Part shown: positions 43,605 to 51,649 of the stretch, in pieces
How the letters are laid out: each line of letters begins with the position of its first letter
How positions within the stretch are numbered: position 1 is the stretch's first letter
Source of the DNA: CAZSHB01 sp964606885
GTDB taxonomy: Bacteria; Babelota; Babeliae; Babelales; CAIQNR01
Assembly (NCBI GenBank): GCA_964606885.1
Contig: CAZSHB010000005.1
Span: 1-64,000, forward strand
Direction of reading: 5' to 3'
DNA: 64,000 nucleotides
Made by a program: the position numbers and the translations under genes
The notes under the pieces: generated by a model
Databases searched by the model: none
What the model saw: the letters and a program-made list of their open reading frames with translations, nothing else
Told to the model about the DNA's origin: nothing

Positions 43605-44450
43605 TCATTCAACTCTTTTTAAAACACTTATGCCACTGACCATATCTTTTACTAATCCTGGCACGGTTAACAAACCCCACAATATAAAACTCCATCTGCT
43701 CATGATATAGGCTACTGATTTTCTTTGCTCTATAGCCTCTATCATATGCAATGCCGCTTCTTGTGGTGTTTGTATCCAACCTATAGCAAGTGAGTGTTTC
43801 GCATCTTGGATAAAACTCCAACGCAGATCTGTAATGAAAATTTCATGGAAGCGTAAGAGACTCATCTTTTTGCGCATGCCACTTAAGTAATTCGCCATAA
43901 ACGCTTTTGATGCTGTATAGGCAGGACAACCAGGATGCCCATTAAGCGCATCTAACGAAGAAACGCCAACCAAATGGCCCGATCCTTTATCTATAAAATA
44001 GTTCAAAGCAACATTAATAAAGGCCGCAGTAATCAAAATATTAATCAAAATTGTTTGCCGAGAGTGATTCCAGGGAATATCGCCATCTTTGAGTAATCCA
44101 TACTGAGAAATTTCTGGCGCAACCGATAATGCAAAAATACAGATATCCATGCCGCCCATAGTTTCTATAAATTGCTGAAACTGCACACGCGCTTGCTCAG
44201 GATCCAAAAAATTAATGGGCGCAACAGTAAGGGCGCCATTTTCTAATGTTTGGAATGCTTCAAGCTGTGCTTTGTTATCGTCAATGAAACCAACTGTGTA
44301 TCCCTTTTGTAAGTACTGCTTGGCAAGTTCGCGGCCAATATCGGTAATACCACCAACAACGATCACTCTTTTTGCAGGACTTTTTGCGCATACCGTATTG
44401 GCAAAACAGCTCAGAATCAAACATACTTTAAGATACCCATACCATTTCAT
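43605..44450 (-). CDS. Exported short-chain dehydrogenase/reductase
   Basis: This 281-residue protein has a signal peptide (MKWYGYLKVCLILSCFANTVCA) and then an SDR Rossmann domain. The nucleotide motif reads VGGITDIGRELA (a variant of TGxxxGIG). The catalytic Ser is in GVSSLDA and YxxxK in YTASKAF. All core residues needed for NAD(P)-linked oxidation are present. It is unusual because SDRs work in the cytosol where NAD(P) is kept. A GGGGAG site precedes the ATG. Substrate unknown. Confidence 0.83.
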   Translation of the reverse strand: MKWYGYLKVCLILSCFANTVCAKSPAKRVIVVGGITDIGRELAKQYLQKGYTVGFIDDNKAQLEAFQTLENGALTVAPINFLDPEQARVQFQQFIETMGGMDICIFALSVAPEISQYGLLKDGDIPWNHSRQTILINILITAAFINVALNYFIDKGSGHLVGVSSLDALNGHPGCPAYTASKAFMANYLSGMRKKMSLLRFHEIFITDLRWSFIQDAKHSLAIGWIQTPQEAALHMIEAIEQRKSVAYIMSRWSFILWGLLTVPGLVKDMVSGISVLKRVE

Positions 44451-44564
44451 ACCCTACTCCCCTTTTAACATTAGTAGTCTGGCAAAGACTGTACCAAAAA
44501 GGGGTTATCTACCTCAAGACTTTAGGGAATCTGTCAGAGGCGTAAGCTTAAGCAGCACCTGATT

Positions 44565-45404
44565 TTAAAAATAAAGTTCAGCATAAGATTTTTTTGAAAG
44601 AATTACCGCCATGCGATCACAACAATACATAATAAGTTGTTGTGCAACCGTATATCCTTGAGTATCAATCACATGGAAATCGAAATAGGGTATCGCATTA
44701 AATAACGTTTGCTGTTCATCTTGAAGTTCTGGAAGATGCTTACACGCAAAGTCTACTGGGAACATACCTTGTATATCAGCAACCGTAAGTGCAATAGCCA
44801 TACGCACTATCTGTTCATCAGGATATCCATTGTTATAATCAGCTTGTCGGCAATAGTTAATAAACTTTTCTAAATACACACCAAAAGCAATCCATTGTTG
44901 TTCCGGTTTTTTGAGTATTCTTGTGAGCACAACTCCAAACTCTTGATGCATACCTGCTAACACAATAAGCATTTTTTGATCTTCTACAGAAAGTTCATTT
45001 TCTGTAAACCATGCCTGGAAATCGAGACACTCTTTAGTGGTATCTTTATAAAAAGGTTGCTTACCCAAAAGATACTGAACACCGGTGATAGGATGCGCAG
45101 GCTTAGCCATGTGTATAAACTGACAATCCCCAGCTTTACCAACATCATGTGTAAACGCAACAAACTCCATTAAACGTTCATATTTTTTATCAATACCGGC
45201 AACCCATTTTGAATCGGTGGCAAATAAGCGAGCCATAGCCTTAGTAACCCATACCGTATGCTCCCAAAGATGCCCTGCATGGCCTTCACCAAACTCTTTT
45301 TTATAGAGTTTTAAGCTATCACACAGGCCACCACAATTAAGGTCTCTTGCCTCTACCGTTATCCCTATCATCAAAGAAACTAACAAAAAGTATTTTTTTA
45401 GCAC
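44565..45404 (-). CDS. Exported HD-domain hydrolase
   Basis: This protein of about 279 residues starts at a GTG (45404) preceded by GAGG. It has a hydrophobic signal (VLKKYFLLVSLMIGITVEA) and then an HD phosphohydrolase domain. Metal ligands H(LWEH), the HD pair in FTHDVGKAGD, and later His/Asp residues (HPITGVQYL, MHQEF) are present. The RDLNCGGLC segment suggests exported cysteines. The fold acts on nucleotides or cyclic nucleotides. Export would place it in the periplasm. Confidence 0.72.
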   Translation of the reverse strand: MLKKYFLLVSLMIGITVEARDLNCGGLCDSLKLYKKEFGEGHAGHLWEHTVWVTKAMARLFATDSKWVAGIDKKYERLMEFVAFTHDVGKAGDCQFIHMAKPAHPITGVQYLLGKQPFYKDTTKECLDFQAWFTENELSVEDQKMLIVLAGMHQEFGVVLTRILKKPEQQWIAFGVYLEKFINYCRQADYNNGYPDEQIVRMAIALTVADIQGMFPVDFACKHLPELQDEQQTLFNAIPYFDFHVIDTQGYTVAQQLIMYCCDRMAVILSKKSYAELYF

Positions 45405-45525
45405 AAGAGCACCTCGATACAAATAGAATTATTTAGGCTTATTTTAATTACTTTATTTCAAGCGCCATCAGTATAATAAAACCCCCCTTGAGAGCAAACT
45501 TTTTTTGGGGCATACTTCTAGTAAC

Positions 45526-45544
45526 TACTTATGCTGTATAAGTA
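45526..45544 (+). promoter_or_regulatory. Inverted repeat upstream of the 45563 gene
   Basis: TACTTAT and ATAAGTA form a perfect 7-bp inverted repeat with a 5-base spacer, directly upstream of a G-rich ribosome site. It may be an operator or overlap the -10 region. Confidence 0.35.
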
Positions 45545-45562
45545 ATGTTTTTGGGGGTTTTT

Positions 45563-45781
45563 ATGAAAAAATTATTAGTAGTAAGTATGCTTACTTTAAG
45601 CTCAGTTGTAGGTGCACAAGAAACACAAACTCCAGCTTATGATCAATGCCCAGATTTTGGTGGCGCTAACGGTAACGATGCTGAACTTATTTCAGCTACT
45701 GGTTTGCCATTAACTCCAGAAGCATTACGTGCTCTCTATGCAATAGCTCAACAATGTGCAGCACAAAAAGCACAACAATAA
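45563..45781 (+). CDS. Small secreted protein of unknown function
   Basis: This 72-residue protein has a signal peptide (MKKLLVVSMLTLSSVVGAQ) and a mature part of about 53 residues. Two cysteines (DQCPDFGG and QQCAAQ) could form a disulfide. A GGGGG site precedes the start and a strong terminator follows, marking it as a separate expressed gene. No family was recognised. Confidence 0.62.
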   Translation: MKKLLVVSMLTLSSVVGAQETQTPAYDQCPDFGGANGNDAELISATGLPLTPEALRALYAIAQQCAAQKAQQ

Positions 45782-45809
45782 GTAATACACACCCTTGTAT
45801 ACACATAAT

Positions 45810-45838
45810 AAAAGCCCCGGTTTTATTCGGGGCTTTTT
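45810..45838 (+). terminator. Terminator of the 45563 gene (repeat copy A)
   Basis: AAAAGCCCCG, an 8-base loop and CGGGGCTTTT with a T-run form a strong hairpin. The loop GTTTTATT and about 12 upstream bases match the hairpin at 48890-48918. Confidence 0.92.
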
Positions 45839-45895
45839 CTTAAAAAAGAATATTCTAAAAATAGACATTTCACATTTGTACCAAAAGGCTTTCCC

Positions 45896-46663
45896 ATGAA
45901 CACTACGCCAAAAAACATAACTAAACTGCTCGTATTGCTGACCTTCAGCGCAATAACTGCAGCAAGCGCATATAAAAAATTAACGACAAGTTCAACAAAC
46001 AGTCACAAGCAACAAGCATGGCAAAAAATGGAAGCCGAAGTTGCATCATGGACAGATGCTCTTGGTATGCCTATTGACGAAGGTATAAAAAAGACCATTA
46101 TTGCTCTTAATCTCCTTGGTTTTCCTACAAGACAATCTTGCGAAGGACATATCAATACCGGTGGAGTACACCCTTGGGTAAGCTTTGAAGTACAAGATGA
46201 TGCTCTTGCTAAACTAGATAAAGAATACTTTGATTCCTTAAAATCTATACGTGACCAAGAAGATAAAATCATACAAAAATATTCTGATCTTTCTTTTAAT
46301 GAAGCAATAAACAAAACTCGCATAGAAGATCCAGCAGCCTATCAAGCACTTATAGAAAGTTATAAACACAATAACAAAAGCACTCTGAAAAAAAAGATCG
46401 ATACAGCATGGCTCTTAAAAAAAGTACCACTAAGAAATTTACTTTTAGAATTCTATAAACAACAGCCTATTAATCCAGATGCTATGCTTATTATCGATGA
46501 CAATGGCAAAGGAAATTTTGCTCTTTATAGCGTAGGTGGCGACTGGCAAGAAACACGTACTCCTGAAGAACAAAGAAACCATTTAAAAATGTATCAACAA
46601 GAAATGGCCCGTTTTACAGATTTTTTAACTGATTATTATTTTAATACACCAAGTGCGCCATAA
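45896..46663 (+). CDS. Exported protein with SCEGH motif, unknown function
   Basis: This 255-residue protein has a signal-like N-terminus (to AASA, about residue 24). A central segment reads LGFPTRQSCEGHINTGGVHPWVSFE. The SCEGH...PWV pattern resembles a motif seen in unrelated uncharacterised phage and bacterial proteins. Cys and His could bind metal, but no enzyme family is certain. Long helical stretches follow, and one Asp/Gly segment (LIIDDNGKGNFALYSVGGDWQ) could be a turn. An AAAGG site precedes the ATG. Confidence 0.6.
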   Translation: MNTTPKNITKLLVLLTFSAITAASAYKKLTTSSTNSHKQQAWQKMEAEVASWTDALGMPIDEGIKKTIIALNLLGFPTRQSCEGHINTGGVHPWVSFEVQDDALAKLDKEYFDSLKSIRDQEDKIIQKYSDLSFNEAINKTRIEDPAAYQALIESYKHNNKSTLKKKIDTAWLLKKVPLRNLLLEFYKQQPINPDAMLIIDDNGKGNFALYSVGGDWQETRTPEEQRNHLKMYQQEMARFTDFLTDYYFNTPSAP

Positions 46664-46749
46664 GATGTATCAAGAAGAAGCCATAAAAGTTATGTTTAAA
46701 GCTTATAGAGACGTCTTTTTATCTTTCTCTTTATTTCATTGCCCCACTA

Positions 46750-46778
46750 TTGATACCATTTCAAATAGGAAATATATA
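46750..46778 (+). promoter_or_regulatory. Candidate promoter for the 46848 gene
   Basis: TTGATA (46750-46755) and TATATA (46773-46778) are 17 bases apart in an AT-rich 184-base gap. The start codon lies about 70 bases downstream. Confidence 0.45.
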
Positions 46779-46847
46779 CTAGTAAATTAAGATGAAGATA
46801 TTTTTAGCTTGGTTAACGACAATAATATTTTTAAAGGAAGAAAAGTC

Positions 46848-48809
46848 ATGATGTTTAAAATATGTATGTTTCTTATATTACTAGGTTGTGCAACAACACA
46901 AGCTGCCAGTCAAACATTTCAAGAGTTAGTAGAACAATCACAAATTTTTGAAACGTCCACGCCGTTTCCTACCATAAACAATCGTATTGCAACTATTGCT
47001 GGTAATAATCCAGTACTGCAAAATCTTATTGCGCAACAAGCACAAAACGTACGTGTGATTATGCATCCAAAAGTATTAACGCTTATGGACGACTTTCTTG
47101 CCTATAAAAAAACAAAGGGAACTCCTACTGAACAAGCACTCTACAAAGATATGACACTTAACCAATTTGTAGATCGACTCTTAATAAAACGCCCTCTCAT
47201 GTTTATGACAGAACATGATCAGTATCTCTTACGTAATGGCAAAGAAGGCTATGAAGGTTTTACGCATATTGGCACTGCTTTAGAACAAAAGCCGTTATTG
47301 CTAATCGACTATCTTTCGTATGACGAAATGCAGATAGCCGCCCTCATAAGTGTATCAACACCAACCTATTTTATTAACAATGGCTCTCGTACCAATAAAA
47401 GTGTTATAGGAGCTCCTGGCACCTACCAACCAACAGGCATCTACACTGGTCTTGTTGGTGCTCGCTTTGAAAAACCGAATCTTATGGAATGGCAGCATAT
47501 GCTTATTACATCTGAACAAAATACACGCGATAATGGGTATGGAAAAGATTGCAAGCAGAACAAGCTGTTAGCATTGTGGCAGACTTTTTACGGTGAAGAA
47601 TTTCCTGATTTTCATCAAGTAGATACTCTTTATAACGCTGGCGATCATACCATGTATCACAAGATAGATAGTACAACCTATCTTAATAACTCCGTATATA
47701 AAAAACGGTTAGAAATGGTTATTCTTCCATTTCTAATTGATGCACACGTTCGTGGTAAAAAAGCCCTTAAAAAAGTGTACTGCCATATTGTTGGACTTGG
47801 TCTTGGCGTATGGCAAAAAAGTCCGTATCAAGCACAGCTGATGGTAGAAGTGTACGCAGACTTACTAACACAATATGATTTTTCTTATATAGCAGATATT
47901 GATTTTAGTTGGTTCCCTCAAGATATACAAACGTGCGGTACAACAGCGCATGGACAGCTCTTAACAGCAGGAAACAACCGTATTACGATACACTTTTCTC
48001 AACGTAACCCTGCCGACAAACTAGTAGGTGCAGATAGCGATAAACTGTTAGTTGCTCAATATGCATGGGATGGCAATGCGTATCCTGGTAACGAATACTG
48101 GAAAAAGCAGCTCACTGCTTCTGGCGACCCTGCAGCTGCCTGTTGTTCAACCATTGCAGAGTTACAAAACCCTTTGATTAACAAAAGCGTATCTTCACAA
48201 AGTCTCTTTATTGCTCAACCTACCGTGCATACACCAAAACAACACCACACAGCTACATCTGCACCAGCTGCCGTTGCAATAGCAGCAATCACACCATCTG
48301 TACAACCAACAGCTTCTGGCACTCAACAAGTAGTAGCTTCTCCTGCACATCCAATGTTTACACCTCTTACAGCATATAGAAATAACCACATGCAAAATGT
48401 TGCTATTCCAGCACCAACTACTCATAGACTTAATTTTTCTATGCAGACTCCAACCTATAGAACAGAAGAAGCAAATCTTCATTTAGACAGATCTGCACAA
48501 CAGAAAATTGGGAATTATATAACTAGTTTACAAGTAGCTGACTATGCATATCTTATTGCACTAGCCCATATGAAAAAAGTAACCCCAGAATATATCGTTG
48601 GCCGCTACTATCAAGCTCATGGCACTATGCTCGATGCTACAATTCCTATTAGCACAGTATTAGCTTGGTATCTCAACATGTATTCTGATACGTTACAAAC
48701 ATCTGCAGCAACCATAAAGTTAGAAAACAATGTCCATAATAGCACGCAATCAGGTCTAGCAACAAAAGCAATGCAAGCTTTAAGCAACTGGTGGTATGAA
48801 CAACCATAA
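46848..48809 (+). CDS. Large exported protein with conserved domain of unknown function
   Basis: This protein of 653 residues has an AAGGAAG site and a signal peptide (MMFKICMFLILLGCATTQA). The region to about residue 430 looks like one folded domain. Its end carries a striking cluster, AWDGNAYPGNEYW followed by SGDPAAACCST and NPLINKS. I recall such strings from an uncharacterised domain in Legionella effectors and some eukaryotic proteins (possibly DUF4804), but this is memory, not a search. A Thr/Ala/Pro/His-rich linker (about 470-540) precedes a helical C-terminal domain. It is possibly an exported host-acting protein. A terminator follows at 48890. Confidence 0.62.
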   Translation: MMFKICMFLILLGCATTQAASQTFQELVEQSQIFETSTPFPTINNRIATIAGNNPVLQNLIAQQAQNVRVIMHPKVLTLMDDFLAYKKTKGTPTEQALYKDMTLNQFVDRLLIKRPLMFMTEHDQYLLRNGKEGYEGFTHIGTALEQKPLLLIDYLSYDEMQIAALISVSTPTYFINNGSRTNKSVIGAPGTYQPTGIYTGLVGARFEKPNLMEWQHMLITSEQNTRDNGYGKDCKQNKLLALWQTFYGEEFPDFHQVDTLYNAGDHTMYHKIDSTTYLNNSVYKKRLEMVILPFLIDAHVRGKKALKKVYCHIVGLGLGVWQKSPYQAQLMVEVYADLLTQYDFSYIADIDFSWFPQDIQTCGTTAHGQLLTAGNNRITIHFSQRNPADKLVGADSDKLLVAQYAWDGNAYPGNEYWKKQLTASGDPAAACCSTIAELQNPLINKSVSSQSLFIAQPTVHTPKQHHTATSAPAAVAIAAITPSVQPTASGTQQVVASPAHPMFTPLTAYRNNHMQNVAIPAPTTHRLNFSMQTPTYRTEEANLHLDRSAQQKIGNYITSLQVADYAYLIALAHMKKVTPEYIVGRYYQAHGTMLDATIPISTVLAWYLNMYSDTLQTSAATIKLENNVHNSTQSGLATKAMQALSNWWYEQP

Positions 48810-48889
48810 CAAGACGTTATAAGCAATTTTCTAACGTTGCATAAAAGTATTAGCACATTCTGTTTTTTAAAAGAATGTACACATAACAA

Positions 48890-48918
48890 AAAAGCCCCGG
48901 TTTTATTCGGGGCTTTTC
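48890..48918 (+). terminator. Terminator of the 46848 gene (repeat copy B)
   Basis: This is a near-identical copy of the hairpin at 45810-45838 (same stem, same loop, similar upstream bases), followed by a T-run. It ends the large exported protein gene. Confidence 0.9.
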
Positions 48919-48943
48919 TTGTAACAAACACTATCTCTTATAA

Positions 48944-49393
48944 TTAGCGCTGACTATTACCAGCATTATGTAACTCATACGGAACATGGCAAAGACCTAA
49001 GATAGCCAACGCATTTTGATCATGCCCTAGTAATGCACCTCTTATACGCGGTATTTTCACCTGTAAGTTTTCTTTAATCTGTGCATCCTCACACAGTATT
49101 GCAGTTCTTGTTTTAACTGCTTCATCTACAAGCGCCAAAAGAGACGCAAGAGACATTCTACTATCTTTTTTAACCACACCTAAGCACGTATGGGTAAACA
49201 AACTTTCATCTCCAAGCTTACTTTTAAACTTTTTAGCAAGTGCAGCATTTGGCAACATAGGAGGAACATACGCATCCAAAAGTTCTTGTGCCGACACAAC
49301 CGGCAACGCATTCACGTTGTCTATGCCCGCAGCGCCAAGAGTTAAACCCCATACCAACAAAACGCCACTGCTTACGATATACTTCATAGTCAT
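48944..49393 (-). CDS. Exported protein of unknown function
   Basis: This 149-residue protein has a signal peptide (to about residue 23), an ATG with a purine-rich site (AAAGAAAG), and helical repeats. It contains two Cys (HTCLG, LCEDA) and ends with a segment ALLGHDQNALAILGLC. A similar LLLGNDQHVSQVIKDI occurs in the next gene (49464), hinting at paralogy. No known family was recognised. Confidence 0.55.
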   Translation of the reverse strand: MTMKYIVSSGVLLVWGLTLGAAGIDNVNALPVVSAQELLDAYVPPMLPNAALAKKFKSKLGDESLFTHTCLGVVKKDSRMSLASLLALVDEAVKTRTAILCEDAQIKENLQVKIPRIRGALLGHDQNALAILGLCHVPYELHNAGNSQR

Positions 49394-49463
49394 TCTTTCT
49401 TTAATACAATCTGTTTATAACTATTATTGTTGAGGCGCTTGAGCTTTTTGCGTTTGAGAACGA

Positions 49464-49907
49464 TCAGAAGCTAGCAGCTAAAACTCTCAATATTTCCTGA
49501 TGAGCCCGTATATCTTTAATAACTTGTGATACATGTTGATCATTGCCAAGCAACAACATATCGAACATTATTTTTTCCAGTTCTTCATTGTATCCTCGTG
49601 CAGTTGGGGTTATTATTCCCCAGGCCCATGCAGGTCGTTCGGCTACTGGTGTCTTTACAATATCCACAGCAATTTCTTGTACTTTTGTGTATACCTCTTC
49701 TAACGTAACCGTTCTCTCTCCAAAACCTATAAGAATATATGCTTGCGGAAACGGCCCTCCACGAGGGTCATTATAAGAATCTATTTTTTCTGTTATTGCG
49801 CCCCTTGAAGACATCTGTACCTTAACCTTACCCGTATTAGCATCAACAAGACTTGCATAACAAGGCGCCACACAGAGACTCATCAATAACAACAATTTTA
49901 GTTTCAT
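49464..49907 (-). CDS. Exported protein of unknown function
   Basis: This 147-residue protein has a signal peptide (MKLKLLLLMSLCVAPCYAS) and an N-terminal half with Gly/Pro and beta character (DPRGGPFPQAYILIGFGERTVTL). The C-terminal half is helical and has the LLLGNDQHV segment shared with the 48944 protein. Similar size and placement suggest they are paralogs. They are transcribed in the same direction. Confidence 0.55.
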   Translation of the reverse strand: MKLKLLLLMSLCVAPCYASLVDANTGKVKVQMSSRGAITEKIDSYNDPRGGPFPQAYILIGFGERTVTLEEVYTKVQEIAVDIVKTPVAERPAWAWGIITPTARGYNEELEKIMFDMLLLGNDQHVSQVIKDIRAHQEILRVLAASF

Positions 49908-49987
49908 AACTCTTTCTTTCGTTTTTCATAATCGCACTCTAACGGCACAGCAACATAGCACTAAAAAAATGAGCCTGCTACAAAAAA

Positions 49988-50608
49988 CTAGAACGTAAAG
50001 CCGATACCAGCGCCAAGATCCACACCTGCAACCTTAGTAGCAAAACCTATATAGGTAGGCGTAGAGGCTTGAGCTTGGAAGGTCACTGCTGAATACGCAA
50101 CAAACAAATCAATAACAAAATTATCTACAGGATGAAAAAATACGCCAAAGGTACCGTAGCCACCAAAAGAACTTTCTTTTTGTTCCGCAGGTACATACGT
50201 AGAGTTATTAGCAATCTTCATAAAATAATAACGGGGTGCTGCTGCCAGATAGATATCAATGTTATGGTGCACAGAACAGAACCACTTTGCACCAAGCGTA
50301 ACAGGCACCACTTTAATCGTTGTACGTTGATTGCCATTTTCAGAATAACCATGAGCAAACAGATAGTTCACTTGCCCGAACAACGTCACCGGAGGAAACC
50401 TTTTTGGTACAGCTTCAGAGACATGATTAAACACCAGACCATATTGCTGCCACGCCTTACCATAGATTGTTTTTACAATATGACTGGTAGGCAAAAAAGC
50501 ACTTACCGTACCTTCAACTGCAACATCCGCATATGCTGTTTGTATACACAAGACAAACGCCATTATAGCTATTTTGTTTTTGATCATACTTCTATACAAG
50601 TAACGCAT
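49988..50608 (-). CDS. Outer-membrane beta-barrel protein
   Basis: This 206-residue protein starts at an ATG with a GGGAG site. It has an N-terminal export segment (to YADVA, about residue 28), then alternating strands and a C-terminal GIGFTF (final Phe). The middle (VPVTLGAKWFCSVHHNIDIYLAAAPRYYFMK) aligns with VPIDIGLKAIFEFWDCYYYFVAFGPRFFYF in the 53130 protein, so the two are paralogs. It is probably an eight-strand barrel (OmpA/OmpX-like size). Function unknown. Confidence 0.75.
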   Translation of the reverse strand: MRYLYRSMIKNKIAIMAFVLCIQTAYADVAVEGTVSAFLPTSHIVKTIYGKAWQQYGLVFNHVSEAVPKRFPPVTLFGQVNYLFAHGYSENGNQRTTIKVVPVTLGAKWFCSVHHNIDIYLAAAPRYYFMKIANNSTYVPAEQKESSFGGYGTFGVFFHPVDNFVIDLFVAYSAVTFQAQASTPTYIGFATKVAGVDLGAGIGFTF

Positions 50609-50816
50609 ATTGACTCCCAAGCAATAATACCGACCATAAAAGATGGTTATAATAAAGAAAACCCGTTTGCTACAAGAAAAAACCTCTCACCAACTCATAT
50701 GGGTAACCAGCAAAAGTCCACCCTCTATCCTTTTTTACCAATAGATGCTATAATGGCTATTATCAAACATCTTCACATTTTACATTTTCATATTCATTAC
50801 AACAGGAGGGATTGCC

Positions 50817-51581
50817 ATGAAAATCCTAAACCACATCATCGCAGGTTTGTTACTTGCGCTTGCAATCACTACCGTATTTCAATCATATTACGTGGTTGAA
50901 CCGGGGTGGTCTGCCTTACAAATTCGTATGGGTAACATTATAGCTGCACATAAAGAAGGCGGCGTTTATTTTAAAATACCATTTATAGATCGCATTGCAT
51001 GGATGTCTAACCGTATACAAAAAGCATCAATTGAGACCTCTGCGCTCTCAAAAGATTTACAAGCCATAAGTATCGGTATTGATGTTAACTATCGTTATAC
51101 GAACGAAATTGAACTGTATAAAGCAACTTTAGGACACCCTGAAGAAATCATTCTGTTCCCATTCTGCCACGAAACTATCAAGGCAGTGATTGCACAGTAC
51201 ACCGCTGAAGGGTTGATCACTAATCGACACCAAGCAAAAAACATGATTTACGAAGATCTTAAAGAACGCTTACACCCACACTTTATCGAGTTTATTGAAG
51301 TTAACTTCTCGCATGCTGATTTCTCTGCGAACTTTATTAAAGCTGTAGAAGACAAACAGATTGCACAACAAGAAGCTATGGCTGCAAAAAACACGACAGA
51401 ACGTGTGCGTGAACGATCAGTACAAGTTAAGTTAGAAGCTGATGCAGATGCGTATGCACAACAGGTTAAAAAACAATCAGTAACTAAAGAACTTATTGAA
51501 CTTAAAGCTATTGAAAAGTGGGATGGCCACTTGCCCAATGTTATGACTGGACATGTGCCGTTTATTAATTTAAACAAGTAA
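50817..51581 (+). CDS. SPFH/prohibitin-family membrane protein
   Basis: This 254-residue protein has an AGGAGG site, one N-terminal membrane helix (about 6-23) and an SPFH domain. The sequence VVEPGWSALQIRMG and GVYFKIPFIDRIAWMSNRIQKASI is typical of prohibitin/HflC-like proteins. A C-terminal coiled coil (EDKQIAQQEAMAAKNTTERVRERSVQVKLEADADAYAQ) supports oligomer ring formation. Such proteins scaffold membrane proteases such as FtsH. It is a single gene with its own terminator. Confidence 0.88.
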   Translation: MKILNHIIAGLLLALAITTVFQSYYVVEPGWSALQIRMGNIIAAHKEGGVYFKIPFIDRIAWMSNRIQKASIETSALSKDLQAISIGIDVNYRYTNEIELYKATLGHPEEIILFPFCHETIKAVIAQYTAEGLITNRHQAKNMIYEDLKERLHPHFIEFIEVNFSHADFSANFIKAVEDKQIAQQEAMAAKNTTERVRERSVQVKLEADADAYAQQVKKQSVTKELIELKAIEKWDGHLPNVMTGHVPFINLNK

Positions 51582-51601
51582 CTTCTACTTTTATGTATAC
51601 A

Positions 51602-51632
51602 AAAAGCCCCGATGTTAAAGTCGGGGTTTTTT
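51602..51632 (+). terminator. Terminator of the SPFH gene
   Basis: The stem CCCCGA/TCGGGG with an 8-base loop and long T-run is followed by the converging 51650 gene. The outer GCCCC motif resembles the hairpins at 45810 and 48890, but the loop differs. Confidence 0.85.
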
Positions 51633-51649
51633 GTATATATACTTCTTGC

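Noticed and set aside
50132..50899. A long rightward frame antisense to the 49988 barrel gene
   Set aside because: It is a shadow of the barrel gene with unlikely residue composition, and it overlaps the well-supported SPFH start.
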